DNA of 64,000 nt. Origin: Pseudomonas sp. SLFW. Its GTDB lineage: Bacteria > Pseudomonadota > Gammaproteobacteria > Pseudomonadales > Pseudomonadaceae. How positions within the stretch are numbered: the stretch's first letter is position 1; every line of letters starts with the position of its first letter. The position numbers were made by a program, and so were the translations under genes. This document shows positions 56,901 to 64,000 of this stretch, in pieces. The DNA lies in assembly GCF_009905615.1 (NCBI RefSeq), contig NZ_JAAAKW010000004.1:405443-469442 (forward strand), written 5' to 3'. The notes below the pieces were generated by a model, which was not told the DNA's origin, ran no database searches, and saw nothing but the letters and a program-made list of their open reading frames with translations.

Positions 56901-57681
56901 CATCGGCGGCGTCGGGGTAGGGCGTGGCTACGCGGCGCGTCCGGCCCTGACCGCTGAACGCTTCCTCCCCGATCCATTCGGTGAACCGGGGACGCGTCTG
57001 TACCGCAGCGGCGACCTGGCGCGCTGGAACGCCGAGGGCGCGCTGGAATACGTGGGCCGGGCCGACTTCCAGGTGAAGATTCGCGGCCAGCGCATCGAGC
57101 TGGGGGAAATCGAAAACGTCCTGTTGGCCCAGCCGTCGGTGCGCGACGCCGTGGTCAGCGCGCAACCCTCGCTCCACGGCCCGCAACTGGTGGCCTACGT
57201 GGTCGCCGAAGCCGAGCAGGCGTTGTCCGCCGATGTCCTGAAAACCGCGCTGGCGCAAGAACTGCCCGCGTTCATGGTCCCGGCCCACGTGATGCTGCTG
57301 GCGCGTCTGCCACGCAACGCCAACGGCAAGCTCGACCGCAAGGCCCTGCCAGCGCCGACCGTGCAGGAACGCCATTTCGAAGCGCCTCAGGGCGAGCGCG
57401 AGGAAGTCCTCGCCGAACTCTGGGAGGGCTTGCTGAAAGTCGAGCGGGTGGGGCGCGACGACAACTTCTTTGAACTGGGTGGGCACTCGCTGCTGGCAAC
57501 GCGTCTGTTGTCACGCATCCGCGAGCGCCTCGGGGTGAGCATTCCGCTGGCGCAAGCCTTCGAAGCCACCACCGTCGCCGCGCAGGCGGCCCTGATCGAC
57601 ACCTTGCAGGGGCAGACCCTGACGCTCGACCGGCTCGATGCCCTGGACGAGTTCATGAATGAGCTGGAGGAAAGCAACTGA
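47950..57681 (+). CDS. NRPS with N-terminal fatty acyl-AMP ligase: FAAL-T-C-A-T-E-C-A-T
   Basis: The protein has 3243 residues from ATG 47950 (AGGTGA six bases upstream). Order by residue: fatty acyl-AMP ligase 1-580 (LQYTSGSTSAPKGVMVSHKN near 170); carrier about 600-670 (FFARGGDSVGVV); condensation 685-1110 (VLHHIIADGWS); adenylation 1140-1620 (YLIYTSGTSGTPKG); carrier 1640-1700 (FFTLGGDSILSLQ); epimerisation 1715-2150 (HHLAVDGVSWR, EGHGRED, FNYLGRF); condensation 2180-2610 (HHHALIDAWC); adenylation 2640-3130; carrier about 3150-3230 (GGHSLLATRL). Pocket residues read by eye for the first A domain are D-L-T-K-I-G-H-V-G-K, matching Asp, and for the second D-I-W-E-I-T-A-D-D-K, matching 2,4-diaminobutyrate. 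It would start an acyl-D-Asp-Dab chain. Its stop overlaps the next ATG (TGATG). Confidence 0.93.
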   Translation: MTSIRDQAAHFPELVGLYAQRQPDRIALRHIVHEDQAPLLTTYAELDRQARAVADVLQHQLGAQGGERCVLILPTGADYAAAFLGCLYAKVIAVPAFAPEYNRQTHLDRLTGILQDAAPGVVLGRREDLDKFQHLLQPFMPAGGRFIAIEDIDGGQGTFQPSLIDTSSLAFLQYTSGSTSAPKGVMVSHKNLMANEVAMARHFVTDASTESWVSWLPLYHDMGLMCGLLLPLYYGGTLTLMSPNYFLGRPARWLEVMSEYNGTFSGGPDFAYRLCVERIKPSAVKGLKLDNWSLAFSGSEPIRIATLDAFSKHFAAAGFDRRALTPSYGLAEATLFVSAAHRAVPFGIKRFDGSQLAAGDADEALFANQNATSRLPGCGWCRGNHGLRIVDPVSQAVLPEGQVGEIWIGGPSVAEGYWQNPEATAQTFVQEDGQRWLRSGDLGIASGGELFITGRLKDLIILNGQNLYPQDIEQSLEKTVELLRRGRIAAFPVTDEQGAEGVGLALEISRNVRRLMKPQMICDAVRDAVSELFLVAPKVIVLLEPGALPRTTSGKLQRSACRVGWQNGSLDSFAVWQDGRLLDAESEQRDDVSLLPEVVTAWQEVLGKDDLKAADHFFARGGDSVGVVQVLSRLNGELGLKLEPAHLFEHPTLGAFSAHVARQTRSAECAPAVARISRDTAPEQSFAQQRLWFLAQLEPDSSAYHLCGQLSLSGAIDDVALQRSFDDLAARHESLRTTFAIDANEVLVQRIHGAQPVVIEPHDLSLHAQPLEALGELAKAAVEQPMDLQTGPLWRVLNVRLAPGQQQLVLVLHHIIADGWSVQVILKDFAALYSAHASGQIPALGPLPIQYADFAAWQRQRLAGGEGERQLAYWRERLGDTQPVLTLPADRPRPAQQSHRGARYALAFDSALSQGLRDLASAHGATLFMVMLAAYKSLLQRYSSQTDLCVGVPVAGRTCIEAEGLIGLFVNTLVLRTEVSPLQSFSTLIDAVKLTALGAQTHQDLPFEQLVEALGVSRNLSHNPLCQVKFTQQFPLPQNLEMGSMRMDVNQLDDFSAHFDLGLDITDSADGIQAVFTYACDLFDEPRIAGFAADLVRLCAQVVADPSARLVDLKVSAVPSRLIAESVSFPATNVLTLWNASVSAQPQTLALQGEDHGIDFAAADADANRLAQHLRASGVGAESRVGLLLERSVEFVVGVLAILKTGAAYVPLDPKWPAERQAFVLADSGARWLISDGPAPADFSGEVIGVKVTAEWRSQSATALNLPLPPEQAAYLIYTSGTSGTPKGVVISHGALADYVQGLLSRLSLDADASMAMVSTVGADLGHTVLFGALCSARTLHLISPDRTNDADRFAAYMAAHNVGVLKIVPTHLSGLLQAANPADVLPEQALILGGDALPWELVAQVKRLKPACRVINHYGPTETTVGVLSNELAELQTAGDSAPIGRPLPNATALILNEQLEPVVQGDIGELYIGGPGLARGYHDRPAMTAAVFIPDPSGHGRRLYRSGDRARLLANGQIQFLGRADDQVKVRGYRVALGEIAQRLRQLDGLRDAHVRVDDRGQLIAYALIAKGTQTDGEALRAQLAERLPDYMVPSHVLTLEAFPITANGKLDHAALPAPQTVSQTFEAPHEGVEATLAALWEKALNVEAVGRHDNFFTLGGDSILSLQIIARARRQGIRLTPKQLFEKQTIAELAQVAVLADVKPVAAPVFAPVMPLDFALTPIQARFFALPIAQRSHWNQSLLLNLPNALDISVLQQALAVLLAHHDSLRLSFHQGDDGQWQQRYRDTENVERLLWTCELSREEDLASLSAEAQRSLNIETGPLLRVVHARLPSGEGRLLMAIHHLAVDGVSWRVLLEELQHAYSRLVAGQSAALAEKTASFQRWSQSLHDLARSPELAAQLPHWQGLPAADACLPGDTSVHSLIGAGDTVSLNLDAQDTRRLLSEAPAAYRTRIDDLLLAALSQALWQWSGRRRHVISLEGHGREDVSENGNGLDLSRSVGWFTSLYPVALEADDDVIATLKSVKEAVRAVPEKGLGYGVLKYLAGADLPELVGQGVTFNYLGRFDDSFADSGDALFSLSNQTLQHLRDPQGPLANALAIDGQVRGGQLHLDWTFSRERFSRETIEQLVALYRAQLVQLINHCSDEHNAGLTPSDFPLAGLTQMQLDALAIPAREVEDILPLAPMQQGILLHSLLERGNGIYLMQDQYAVGSEVDFEAFKHAWQQVVQRHPALRTAFHGLESGAQRQVVMRRVPSPAQLIDLSHLSRAAAEAELEALLIAEREQGFDFARAPLLRLRLVKFGAADFRIVQSHHHALIDAWCRGLMLTEFFAHYRAFLEGRHVSLPAARPYRDFLAWLAEQDEAVSRDYWREALAGFTDVTPLPYRHSPHGEPQMRDVTLALGNAQTARLADQARQHRLTANTFVQAAWALLLMRHSDRDDVVFGVTVAGRPTDLEGIEGALGLFINTLPLRVRRPGLGASALDLLNALQAQNAEMRQHEHLSLADIQLLADTPRGQPLFDSLFVFENVPLGAEVQQAVNEYRIQPLANRTHTNYPLTVVLLPGESLQLQLTYDTRHFNDGDMNTLVGHFRRLLAQLIDNPQQTLSQLQVLEQAEREQLLEQGQGPVQKHWYGISYLERFESRVQAHPTREVARCEGESLSYDALNRSANRIGHGLTAAGVQGDDVVALFAPRGLPLLSMIVGAFKAGGAYLALDDRHPASRSARMLVSSAAPVLLTPRDCLPQVEAILALMENPPRLLMLEDLLANDRDDNPGRYASAEQLAYVIYTSGSTGEPKGVMVNQRGMLNNQMSKLPYLRLGEGDVIAQTAATGFDISVWQFLTAPLFGGRVEILPDAVVHDPQRLLEEVVANQVSVLECVPAVIDGMLAVAPHKLDALRWLIPTGEALTVDLATRWFNRYPNVPLVNAYGPAECADDVALHTLTAAPAAKANMPIGRPTDNNRLYVLDSSLQLAAPGVVGELYIGGVGVGRGYAARPALTAERFLPDPFGEPGTRLYRSGDLARWNAEGALEYVGRADFQVKIRGQRIELGEIENVLLAQPSVRDAVVSAQPSLHGPQLVAYVVAEAEQALSADVLKTALAQELPAFMVPAHVMLLARLPRNANGKLDRKALPAPTVQERHFEAPQGEREEVLAELWEGLLKVERVGRDDNFFELGGHSLLATRLLSRIRERLGVSIPLAQAFEATTVAAQAALIDTLQGQTLTLDRLDALDEFMNELEESN

Positions 57682-60600
57682 TGTCGCAACCGAGCATGAC
57701 TTCGCAAAGCAAGCTGCTGGCCCTGGCCACCCGCTTCCTCAGCCTCAACGCCGCGCAGCGTCGGGTGTTTCTGGGCAAGCTGCGCGAGCAGGGGCTGGAT
57801 GCGTCGGCCTTGCCGATTCCGGCGGGCGTGGCGGGGGAGCGCAGTCCGACCTCGTTCTCCCAGCAGCGGTTGTGGTTCCTCGAACAGCTGGAACCCGGCA
57901 ACAGCACCTATCACTTGCCGGGTGCCTTGCGCCTGAAAGGCACGCTGAACGTGGCCGCCGTGCAGTCCGCGTTTGCCCGCGTAGCCCAGCGGCATGCCAG
58001 CCTGCGCACGGTGTTCGGCAGCGCTGAAGACGGCACGCCAGAGCAAGTGATTCAAGCGTCTCAAACGATGCCTTTCGAGCAATTGAATGCCGCCGATGAA
58101 GGTGGGGTGCAAACGCTGGCCGATGCCTTCGCTCGCCGCCCGTTCGACCTCGACCAAGGCCCGTTGTGGCGGGTGGCGCTGGTCACGTTGAGCAATGACG
58201 AACACGTGCTGCTGGTCTGCCTGCACCACATCATCGCTGACGGTGGGTCGATTCAGGTGCTGTTGCTGGACTTCGTTCAGGCCTACCGCGCGTCCCTCGA
58301 AGGTGACGACAGCGCCCTTGAGCCGTTGCCGTTGAGCTATGCCGACGTTGCCCTCTGGCAGCGTGCGTGTCTGGACGCAGGGGAGGCGGATCGTCAGCTC
58401 GACTACTGGAAACAGCAGCTCGGCGGTGAGCCGCCGGTGCTGGAATTGCCCGCCGACCGCCCCCGTCCGGCGCGCCAGAGTTTTCGCGGCGCACGCCTGC
58501 CGTTCAGCCTCGACGCCGCGCTCTCGGCACGCCTGCGCGAACTGGCGAAACAGCGCGGCGTGACCCTGTTCACCGTGATGCTCGCCGCCTACCAAGTGCT
58601 GCTGCACCGCCTGAGCGGGCAGAACGATCTGCGCATCGGCGTGCCGATAGCCGGGCGTCAGCGCGCTGAAACCGAGGGGCTGATCGGCTTTTTCGTCAAC
58701 ACTCAGATTCTGCGCGGCGAGGTCACGGCCGACGCCACGTTTAACCAGATCATCGACAACGTGCGTCTGGCCTCTCAAGGGGCGCAGGCGAATCAGGATT
58801 TGCCCTTCGAACAACTCGTGGACGCACTGGCGCCCGAGCGCAGCCTGAGCCACAACCCGCTGTTTCAAGTGCTGTACAACCATCAACAGCGCCAGGACGA
58901 AGCGCTGCAATTGATGCCCGGCCTCAACGCGACCCTGATGCCGCTGGACAGCGGCAGCGCGCAGTTCGACCTGGCGTTGCACACCTGGGAAAACGCGGCG
59001 GGTGAGCTGGCGGGTAACTGGAATTACGCGACGGACCTGTTTGACGACACGACCGTCGAGCGTCTGCATCAGCGGTTCGTGCAGCTGTTTGCGCAGTTGC
59101 TGGAACGGCCTGAGGCGGCGATTGGTGATGTTGAACTGCTGGATGCTCAGGACCGTGCGCAGTTGGTTCAGGTGAACGATACGGCGCGGGATTGGGATGC
59201 TGAATCGTGGGCCGTGCATCGTCAGTTCGAGCGTTTGGCGCAGCTGCACCCTGACCGTGAAGCGTTGCGCTGTGGGGATCAGGTGCTGACGTATCAGCAG
59301 CTGGATCAGCGCGCCAATCAGCTTGCCCATTACCTGCGCGGGCAGGGCGTAGGGCGTGAATCGCTGGTCGGCGTGGCGGCGTTGCGTTCGGTGGAAATGG
59401 TCGTTGCGCTGTATGCGGTGGTGAAGGCGGGCGCTGCCTACGTGCCGCTGGACCCTGAATATCCGGTCGATCGTTTGCGCTACATGCTGGAAGACGCGGG
59501 GATTGGGTTGCTGTTGAGCCACGATGCGGTGATCGACGAGTTGCCTGTGGTGGAAGGCTTGCAGGTGCTGAATCTGGATCAGCTTGATGTGACTCAACAG
59601 CCGGTCACCGCGCCAGTCGTAGAGATTCACGCCGAGCAGCTGGCGTACATGATTTACACCTCCGGTTCGACCGGCAAACCGAAGGGCGCAGGCAACACCC
59701 ACGCGGCGCTGTTCAATCGTCTGGCTTGGATGCAGGACGCCTACGGTTTGGACGCCTCCGACGCCGTGCTGCAAAAAACACCCTTCAGCTTCGACGTCTC
59801 GGTGTGGGAGTTCTTCTGGCCGCTGATGGTCGGTGCACGGCTGGTCATGGCGCAGCCCGGTGATCATCGCGACCCAGCGTTGTTAAACGGTTTGATTGCC
59901 GATCATCAGATCACAACACTGCACTTCGTCCCGTCGATGCTCGCCGCCTTCATGGCTCAGGACAATCTGTCCGGCTGCGCCTCGCTGAAACGCATCGTCT
60001 GTTCTGGCGAAGCCCTACCTGCCGATCTGGCGCGTGAAACTCTGCAACGTCTGCCGAATGCGGGCCTGTTCAATCTGTACGGCCCAACCGAAGTGGCCAT
60101 CGACGTGACGCACTGGACTTGCGTGAACGAGTCGGGCGCTTCGGTACCGATTGGCCGTCCGATTGCCAACTTGCAGATTCACATCCTCGACAGCCGCCTC
60201 AATCCGCAACCCATTGGCGTGCCGGGCGAGTTGTACATCGGTGGCATTGGCCTGGCTCGCGGCTATCACCAACGCCCCGGCCTGACCGCCGAGCGTTTCG
60301 TCGCCAGCCCGTTCGGCAACGGCGAGCGTCTGTACCGCACCGGCGACCTGGCACGCTGGCGAGCGGACGGCGCGGTTGAATACCTGGGACGCCTCGACCA
60401 CCAGATCAAACTGCGCGGCCTGCGGGTCGAGATTGGCGAGATTGAAGCCGCGCTGCTGGACCATCCGGCGATCAGCGAAGCCGTCGTGGTCGCCCGCCAA
60501 CTCGCCACCGGCACGCAACTCGTGGGCTATCTCGTCGCACAAGCGTTCGATGAAGAGCACCTGCGCACTCAGCTGAAACAACGCCTGCCGGACTATATGG

Positions 60601-63600
60601 TCCCTGCCCATCTGGTCACGCTGGAAAAATTCCCGCTGTCGGCCAACGGCAAGCTGGACCGCAAGGCCCTGCCGGAACCACAACTGCAACAACGAACGTT
60701 CGAAGCCCCGCTGGAAGGTGTCGAAACCGAACTGGCGGCGCTGTGGCAGGACCTGCTCGGCGTTCAGCAGGTCGGGCGTCAGGACAATTTCTTTGCGTTG
60801 GGCGGCGATTCGATCCTCAGCCTGCAAATCATCTCCCGTGCCAAGAAGCGCGGCATTCAGCTGTCGCCCCGGCAGATGTTCGAGCGCCAGACCATCGCCG
60901 AATTGGCCCAGGTCGCGCAGGTGGTGAACCGGGATGAGGCCGCCGAATTGGCACGCATTGCGTACAACCGCGACATTCCGCTCACGCCGATCCAGCATTG
61001 GTTTTTCGAACAACCAATGCGCCAACGCAGCCACTGGAACCAGTCGCTGCTGCTGACCCCGGCCGAAGCGCTGGAAAGCCCGGCGCTGGCTCAGGCCCTG
61101 CAAGCACTGATCGATCATCATGACGCCCTGCGCATGAGCTTCACGCAACAGGACAACGGCCACAGGCAGCAACGCTATCGCCCTGAAGAGAACGCAGACG
61201 GCCTGCTGTGGCAACGCGAAGTCAGTGCCGATCAACTGACTCACGCCTGTGACGAAGCCCAGGCCAGCCTCAACCTCAAGGACGGCCCGCTGCTGCGCGC
61301 CGTGCATTTCAAACTGGCCGAAGGCGGCGAGCGCCTGCTGCTGGTGGTGCATCACCTGGTGGTGGACGGGGTGTCGTGGCGGCTGCTGCTGGAAGACTTG
61401 CACAACGCCTACACCCAGGCTCAGTCCGGACTGACGGTCGATCTGGGAGAAAAGGGCCTGCCGTTCCAGCGCTGGGCCAACCGCTTGCTGGACTTTGCCT
61501 ACAGCGACGCCGTGCTGGCCGAGGCCGACTACTGGCGTAGCCTGCCACCTGCGCCGCCGCTCCCGTGCGCCAACCCTCAAGGCAAGGCGCAGCAAAGCGT
61601 CGTGCAGCAGCAACACCTGCAACTGGACGCCGCCCGAACCCACGCGCTGGTCAATGAAGCGCCCGCGGCGTACCGCACGCAGATCAACGACCTGCTGCTG
61701 ACCGCACTGACCCGCGCCCTGCAACGCTGGAGCGGCGAACCCCGTGCGTTGATCGCGCTGGAAGGCCATGGCCGCGAAGACCTGTTCGACGGCGTCGATC
61801 CCTCGCGCACCGTGGGTTGGTTCACCAGCCTGTACCCGGTCAGCCTGCACGCCCACGACAGCCTCGATACGGCGCTGAAACACACCAAGGAAACCCTGCG
61901 CGCCGTGCCCCATGGCGGCCTCGGCTACGGCCTGCTGCGTCACCTGCGTGGCGAAGCGTTACCGTCGCTGGAAGGCTGCGTGCTGTTCAACTACATGGGT
62001 CGCGTGCAAAACAGCAGTGGCCTGTTCACTCTGGCCCACGAAGCCAGCGGCGCCCAACGTGCCGCCGACGCGCCGTTGGCCTGCGAGCTGTCGCTTGATG
62101 CGCAAGTGCGCGACGGCCACTTCAGCCTGACGTGCAGCTACAGCGGCGAGCGACACGACAGCGCGTCGATTCAGCGCCTGCTCGACGCCTACGCCGTGAC
62201 GTTGAACGAAGTGATCGAACACTGCCGCGCTCACTCGGCCGTGACCCCGTCGGACTTCCCGGCGCTGGACCTGACTCAGGCGCAGCTGGACGCACTGCCG
62301 GTCGCACCCCGCGACATCGAACAGTTGTACCCGCTGACGCCGATGCAGCAGGGCCTGCTGTTTCACAGCGAACTCAGCGCCGTGCAGTCCGGCGACGATG
62401 CGCGAGACCTGTACATCAACCAAGTGGCGCTGGACGTCGATCACCTGCCGCTCGCCCGCTTCACATCGGCATGGGCGGCGGCGGTGCAGCGTCACCCGAT
62501 CCTGCGGGCGTCGTTCCTGCGCCTGAGCGGCAGCCAGCAACCGGTCCAGCTGATTCGTCGCGACGCCGTGCTGGCGGTGCGCGAGCTGGATTTGCGCAGC
62601 AGCGCCGAATCGCTGTCCGATGTACTGGCCGCCGAGCGTGAAACCCCGTTCGACCTGCACCAAGCGCCGCTGATGCGGGTGCTGCTGGTGCGCCAGAGCG
62701 ACACGCTGTGGAAACTGGTGTGGACGTTCCACCACATCCTGCTCGACGGCTGGAGCAGTGCGGCAGTGCTGGGTGAGGTGATTCAAGCGGCGATGTCCGA
62801 CACCGCGCCCCTGCCGGCCGGGCATTACGGCGATTACGTCGAGTGGCTGCTGAGCCGCGACGCCGAGCGCAGCGCTCAGTTCTGGCAGACCCACCTGGCC
62901 GGTTTCGAACAGCCGACCCTGATGGCGACGGCCCTGACCGCGCCGACGTCGGCCAACGGCGAACCGCTGCCGACCCAGGTGCGGGTCACGTCGATAGACC
63001 TGGACAGCGAGCTGCTCAACAGCGCCGCACGCCGTCAGCGCGTCACCGCCAACACCCTGATTCAAGCGGTTTGGGTGCTGCTGTTGCAGCGTTACACCGG
63101 GCAGAAGCGCGTGGCCTTCGGCGCCACGGTGTCCGGCCGTTCGGCTCAAGTGCCGGGCATCGAGCGCATGCTGGGTCTGTTCATCAACACCCTGCCGCTG
63201 GTGCAGGCGCCGGACGCACAGCAGAAGGTTGGCGACTGGCTCAACGACCTGCAAGCGCACAACCTTGAGCTGCGCGAACACGAACACACGCCGCTGTTCG
63301 AAGCCCAGCGCTTCGCCGGGCATGCCGGGCGCGACCTGTTCGACAGCCTGGTGGTGTTCGAGAACTACCCGGTGGACGCCGTGCTGCGCGACAAGCAGGC
63401 AGGCGGCGTGAACATTGGGACCGTTGAACTCAGCGACAAAACCCACTACCCGCTGAGCCTCGCGGTGGTGGCAGGCGAGCGTGCGCACATTCACGTCAAC
63501 TACCACAGCAACGTGTTCAGCGCCGATCAGATCGACCGCCTGTGCGGCCACTTCCAGGCGTTGCTGGACGGTATTTGCCGCTTCCCCGAGGCGCGCATCG

Positions 63601-64000
63601 GCGACCTGTCGATGCTCACCGAGCGCGATGTCAGCGAAATGCACGCCTGGAACACGCCGCCGTTCTCGCCCTACGTGGATCGCCCGATTCACGAACTGAT
63701 TGCCGACCACGCTCGTTTGCGTCCCGAGGCGATTGCGCTGGTCCATGGCGAACAGCACCTGACCTTTGCCGAGTTCGACCGCCGCGCCAATCAGTTGGCT
63801 CACGCCTTGCGCGCTCGCGGCATCGGCACCGAGGTCCGCGTGGCAATTGCCATGGAGCGCGGGGTCGATTTGTGGGTGTCGTTCATGGCGGTGCTGAAGG
63901 CGGGTGGCGCGTACATTCCGCTGGACCCGGATTACCCGACCGAACGTTTGCGCTACATGCTGGAAGACGGCGGCGTGAAGCTGCTGATCTCCCACGACGC
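57681..64000 (+). CDS. NRPS, second subunit: C-A-T-E-C-A... (partial, runs off window)
   Basis: 2106 codons are visible from ATG 57681, which shares one base with the previous stop; GGAGG lies 10 bases upstream. The order is condensation about 50-480 (LHHIIADGGS), adenylation 500-1000 (YMIYTSGSTGKPKGAGNTHA), carrier 1010-1080 (FFALGGDSILSLQ), epimerisation 1090-1520 (VHHLVVDGVSWR, EGHGRED, FNYMGR), condensation 1540-1970 (TFHHILLDGWS), and a second adenylation domain cut before its core. The pocket of the first A domain reads D-V-W-H-V-S-L-I-D-K, the serine code, and the E domain predicts D-Ser. The tail of the assembly line, with any thioesterase, beta-hydroxylase or acyltransferase, must lie to the right. 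Confidence 0.92.
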   Translation, partial: MSQPSMTSQSKLLALATRFLSLNAAQRRVFLGKLREQGLDASALPIPAGVAGERSPTSFSQQRLWFLEQLEPGNSTYHLPGALRLKGTLNVAAVQSAFARVAQRHASLRTVFGSAEDGTPEQVIQASQTMPFEQLNAADEGGVQTLADAFARRPFDLDQGPLWRVALVTLSNDEHVLLVCLHHIIADGGSIQVLLLDFVQAYRASLEGDDSALEPLPLSYADVALWQRACLDAGEADRQLDYWKQQLGGEPPVLELPADRPRPARQSFRGARLPFSLDAALSARLRELAKQRGVTLFTVMLAAYQVLLHRLSGQNDLRIGVPIAGRQRAETEGLIGFFVNTQILRGEVTADATFNQIIDNVRLASQGAQANQDLPFEQLVDALAPERSLSHNPLFQVLYNHQQRQDEALQLMPGLNATLMPLDSGSAQFDLALHTWENAAGELAGNWNYATDLFDDTTVERLHQRFVQLFAQLLERPEAAIGDVELLDAQDRAQLVQVNDTARDWDAESWAVHRQFERLAQLHPDREALRCGDQVLTYQQLDQRANQLAHYLRGQGVGRESLVGVAALRSVEMVVALYAVVKAGAAYVPLDPEYPVDRLRYMLEDAGIGLLLSHDAVIDELPVVEGLQVLNLDQLDVTQQPVTAPVVEIHAEQLAYMIYTSGSTGKPKGAGNTHAALFNRLAWMQDAYGLDASDAVLQKTPFSFDVSVWEFFWPLMVGARLVMAQPGDHRDPALLNGLIADHQITTLHFVPSMLAAFMAQDNLSGCASLKRIVCSGEALPADLARETLQRLPNAGLFNLYGPTEVAIDVTHWTCVNESGASVPIGRPIANLQIHILDSRLNPQPIGVPGELYIGGIGLARGYHQRPGLTAERFVASPFGNGERLYRTGDLARWRADGAVEYLGRLDHQIKLRGLRVEIGEIEAALLDHPAISEAVVVARQLATGTQLVGYLVAQAFDEEHLRTQLKQRLPDYMVPAHLVTLEKFPLSANGKLDRKALPEPQLQQRTFEAPLEGVETELAALWQDLLGVQQVGRQDNFFALGGDSILSLQIISRAKKRGIQLSPRQMFERQTIAELAQVAQVVNRDEAAELARIAYNRDIPLTPIQHWFFEQPMRQRSHWNQSLLLTPAEALESPALAQALQALIDHHDALRMSFTQQDNGHRQQRYRPEENADGLLWQREVSADQLTHACDEAQASLNLKDGPLLRAVHFKLAEGGERLLLVVHHLVVDGVSWRLLLEDLHNAYTQAQSGLTVDLGEKGLPFQRWANRLLDFAYSDAVLAEADYWRSLPPAPPLPCANPQGKAQQSVVQQQHLQLDAARTHALVNEAPAAYRTQINDLLLTALTRALQRWSGEPRALIALEGHGREDLFDGVDPSRTVGWFTSLYPVSLHAHDSLDTALKHTKETLRAVPHGGLGYGLLRHLRGEALPSLEGCVLFNYMGRVQNSSGLFTLAHEASGAQRAADAPLACELSLDAQVRDGHFSLTCSYSGERHDSASIQRLLDAYAVTLNEVIEHCRAHSAVTPSDFPALDLTQAQLDALPVAPRDIEQLYPLTPMQQGLLFHSELSAVQSGDDARDLYINQVALDVDHLPLARFTSAWAAAVQRHPILRASFLRLSGSQQPVQLIRRDAVLAVRELDLRSSAESLSDVLAAERETPFDLHQAPLMRVLLVRQSDTLWKLVWTFHHILLDGWSSAAVLGEVIQAAMSDTAPLPAGHYGDYVEWLLSRDAERSAQFWQTHLAGFEQPTLMATALTAPTSANGEPLPTQVRVTSIDLDSELLNSAARRQRVTANTLIQAVWVLLLQRYTGQKRVAFGATVSGRSAQVPGIERMLGLFINTLPLVQAPDAQQKVGDWLNDLQAHNLELREHEHTPLFEAQRFAGHAGRDLFDSLVVFENYPVDAVLRDKQAGGVNIGTVELSDKTHYPLSLAVVAGERAHIHVNYHSNVFSADQIDRLCGHFQALLDGICRFPEARIGDLSMLTERDVSEMHAWNTPPFSPYVDRPIHELIADHARLRPEAIALVHGEQHLTFAEFDRRANQLAHALRARGIGTEVRVAIAMERGVDLWVSFMAVLKAGGAYIPLDPDYPTERLRYMLEDGGVKLLISHD

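Noticed and set aside
54286..57486. 1066-codon minus-strand open frame inside the NRPS gene
   Set aside because: Antisense shadow of the NRPS coding sequence with no recognisable domain.
47950..57681. First NRPS as PvdL of pyoverdine
   Set aside because: The acyl ligase start is shared, but the module order (FAAL-T, then C-A-T-E with an Asp-type pocket, then C-A-T) and the length (3243 against about 4300 residues) do not fit PvdL, which loads Glu, Tyr and Dab.

Overview
The window is a chromosomal piece of a fluorescent-type Pseudomonas. The evidence is high GC, GC-ending codons, recognisable Pseudomonas proteins throughout (Mfd, SthA, LolCDE, CopRS, QueF, MlaA, Tal, DusA, XylAFGHR, a PvdE-like exporter, a PvdA-like oxygenase) and gene orders I recall from P. 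aeruginosa (gap next to mfd; sthA, GDPD, PilZ, lolCDE; cupredoxin, queF, DUF4404, HAD, vacJ/mlaA, PilZ, rssB-like, STAS, tal). These blocks are joined differently here: lolE is followed directly by copS. The species cannot be fixed from sequence reading alone. No rRNA, tRNA, CRISPR, phage or IS element was recognised.

Layout. 1-7.5 kb: a SNF2-type helicase cut by the window edge, a CsiV-family protein and mfd on the minus strand, with a long GAPDH diverging. 7.5-14.7 kb: an MFS carrier, a 1400-residue dermonecrotic-toxin-like protein, and a convergent chalcone-isomerase-fold protein. 14.7-21 kb: transhydrogenase sthA, a glycerophosphodiesterase, a degenerate PilZ protein and the lipoprotein-release operon lolCDE. 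21-25 kb: copper sensing (copRS), a divergent cupredoxin with a TTACAA-n2-TTGTAA operator between them, and queF. 25-32.5 kb: DUF4404, a HAD-fold protein without its catalytic Asp, mlaA, PilZ, an RssB-like regulator/phosphatase with a STAS partner, transaldolase, dusA and a small lipoprotein. 32.5-40.3 kb: xylose isomerase and ABC transporter genes with their divergent regulator xylR, followed by a galactose-1-dehydrogenase-like gene. 40.4-43.6 kb: an alpha/beta hydrolase, a 25-residue membrane peptide and an OPT-family carrier.

44-64 kb (running off the right edge) is the most interesting part: an iron-regulated NRPS cluster. It has a Fur-box-preceded ECF sigma factor of the PvdS kind, a PvdE-like peptide exporter, a PvdA-like ornithine N5-oxygenase behind a TAAAC-N16-CGT iron-starvation promoter, and two giant NRPSs. 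The first starts with a fatty acyl-AMP ligase. The order visible is FAAL-T / C-A-T-E / C-A-T // C-A-T-E / C-A..., and the A-domain pocket residues I read by eye suggest acyl-(D)Asp-Dab-(D)Ser-... This does not match PvdL of pyoverdine. It fits an acylated, probably hydroxamate-containing lipopeptide siderophore, with a head-group start resembling marinobactin-type marine siderophores.

Seven copies of one REP/REPIN-type repeat (arms like TGTGGGAGCGAATTCATTCGCGAA and its complement) sit in intergenic gaps across the window. Paired changes in the arms show that the hairpin is maintained.
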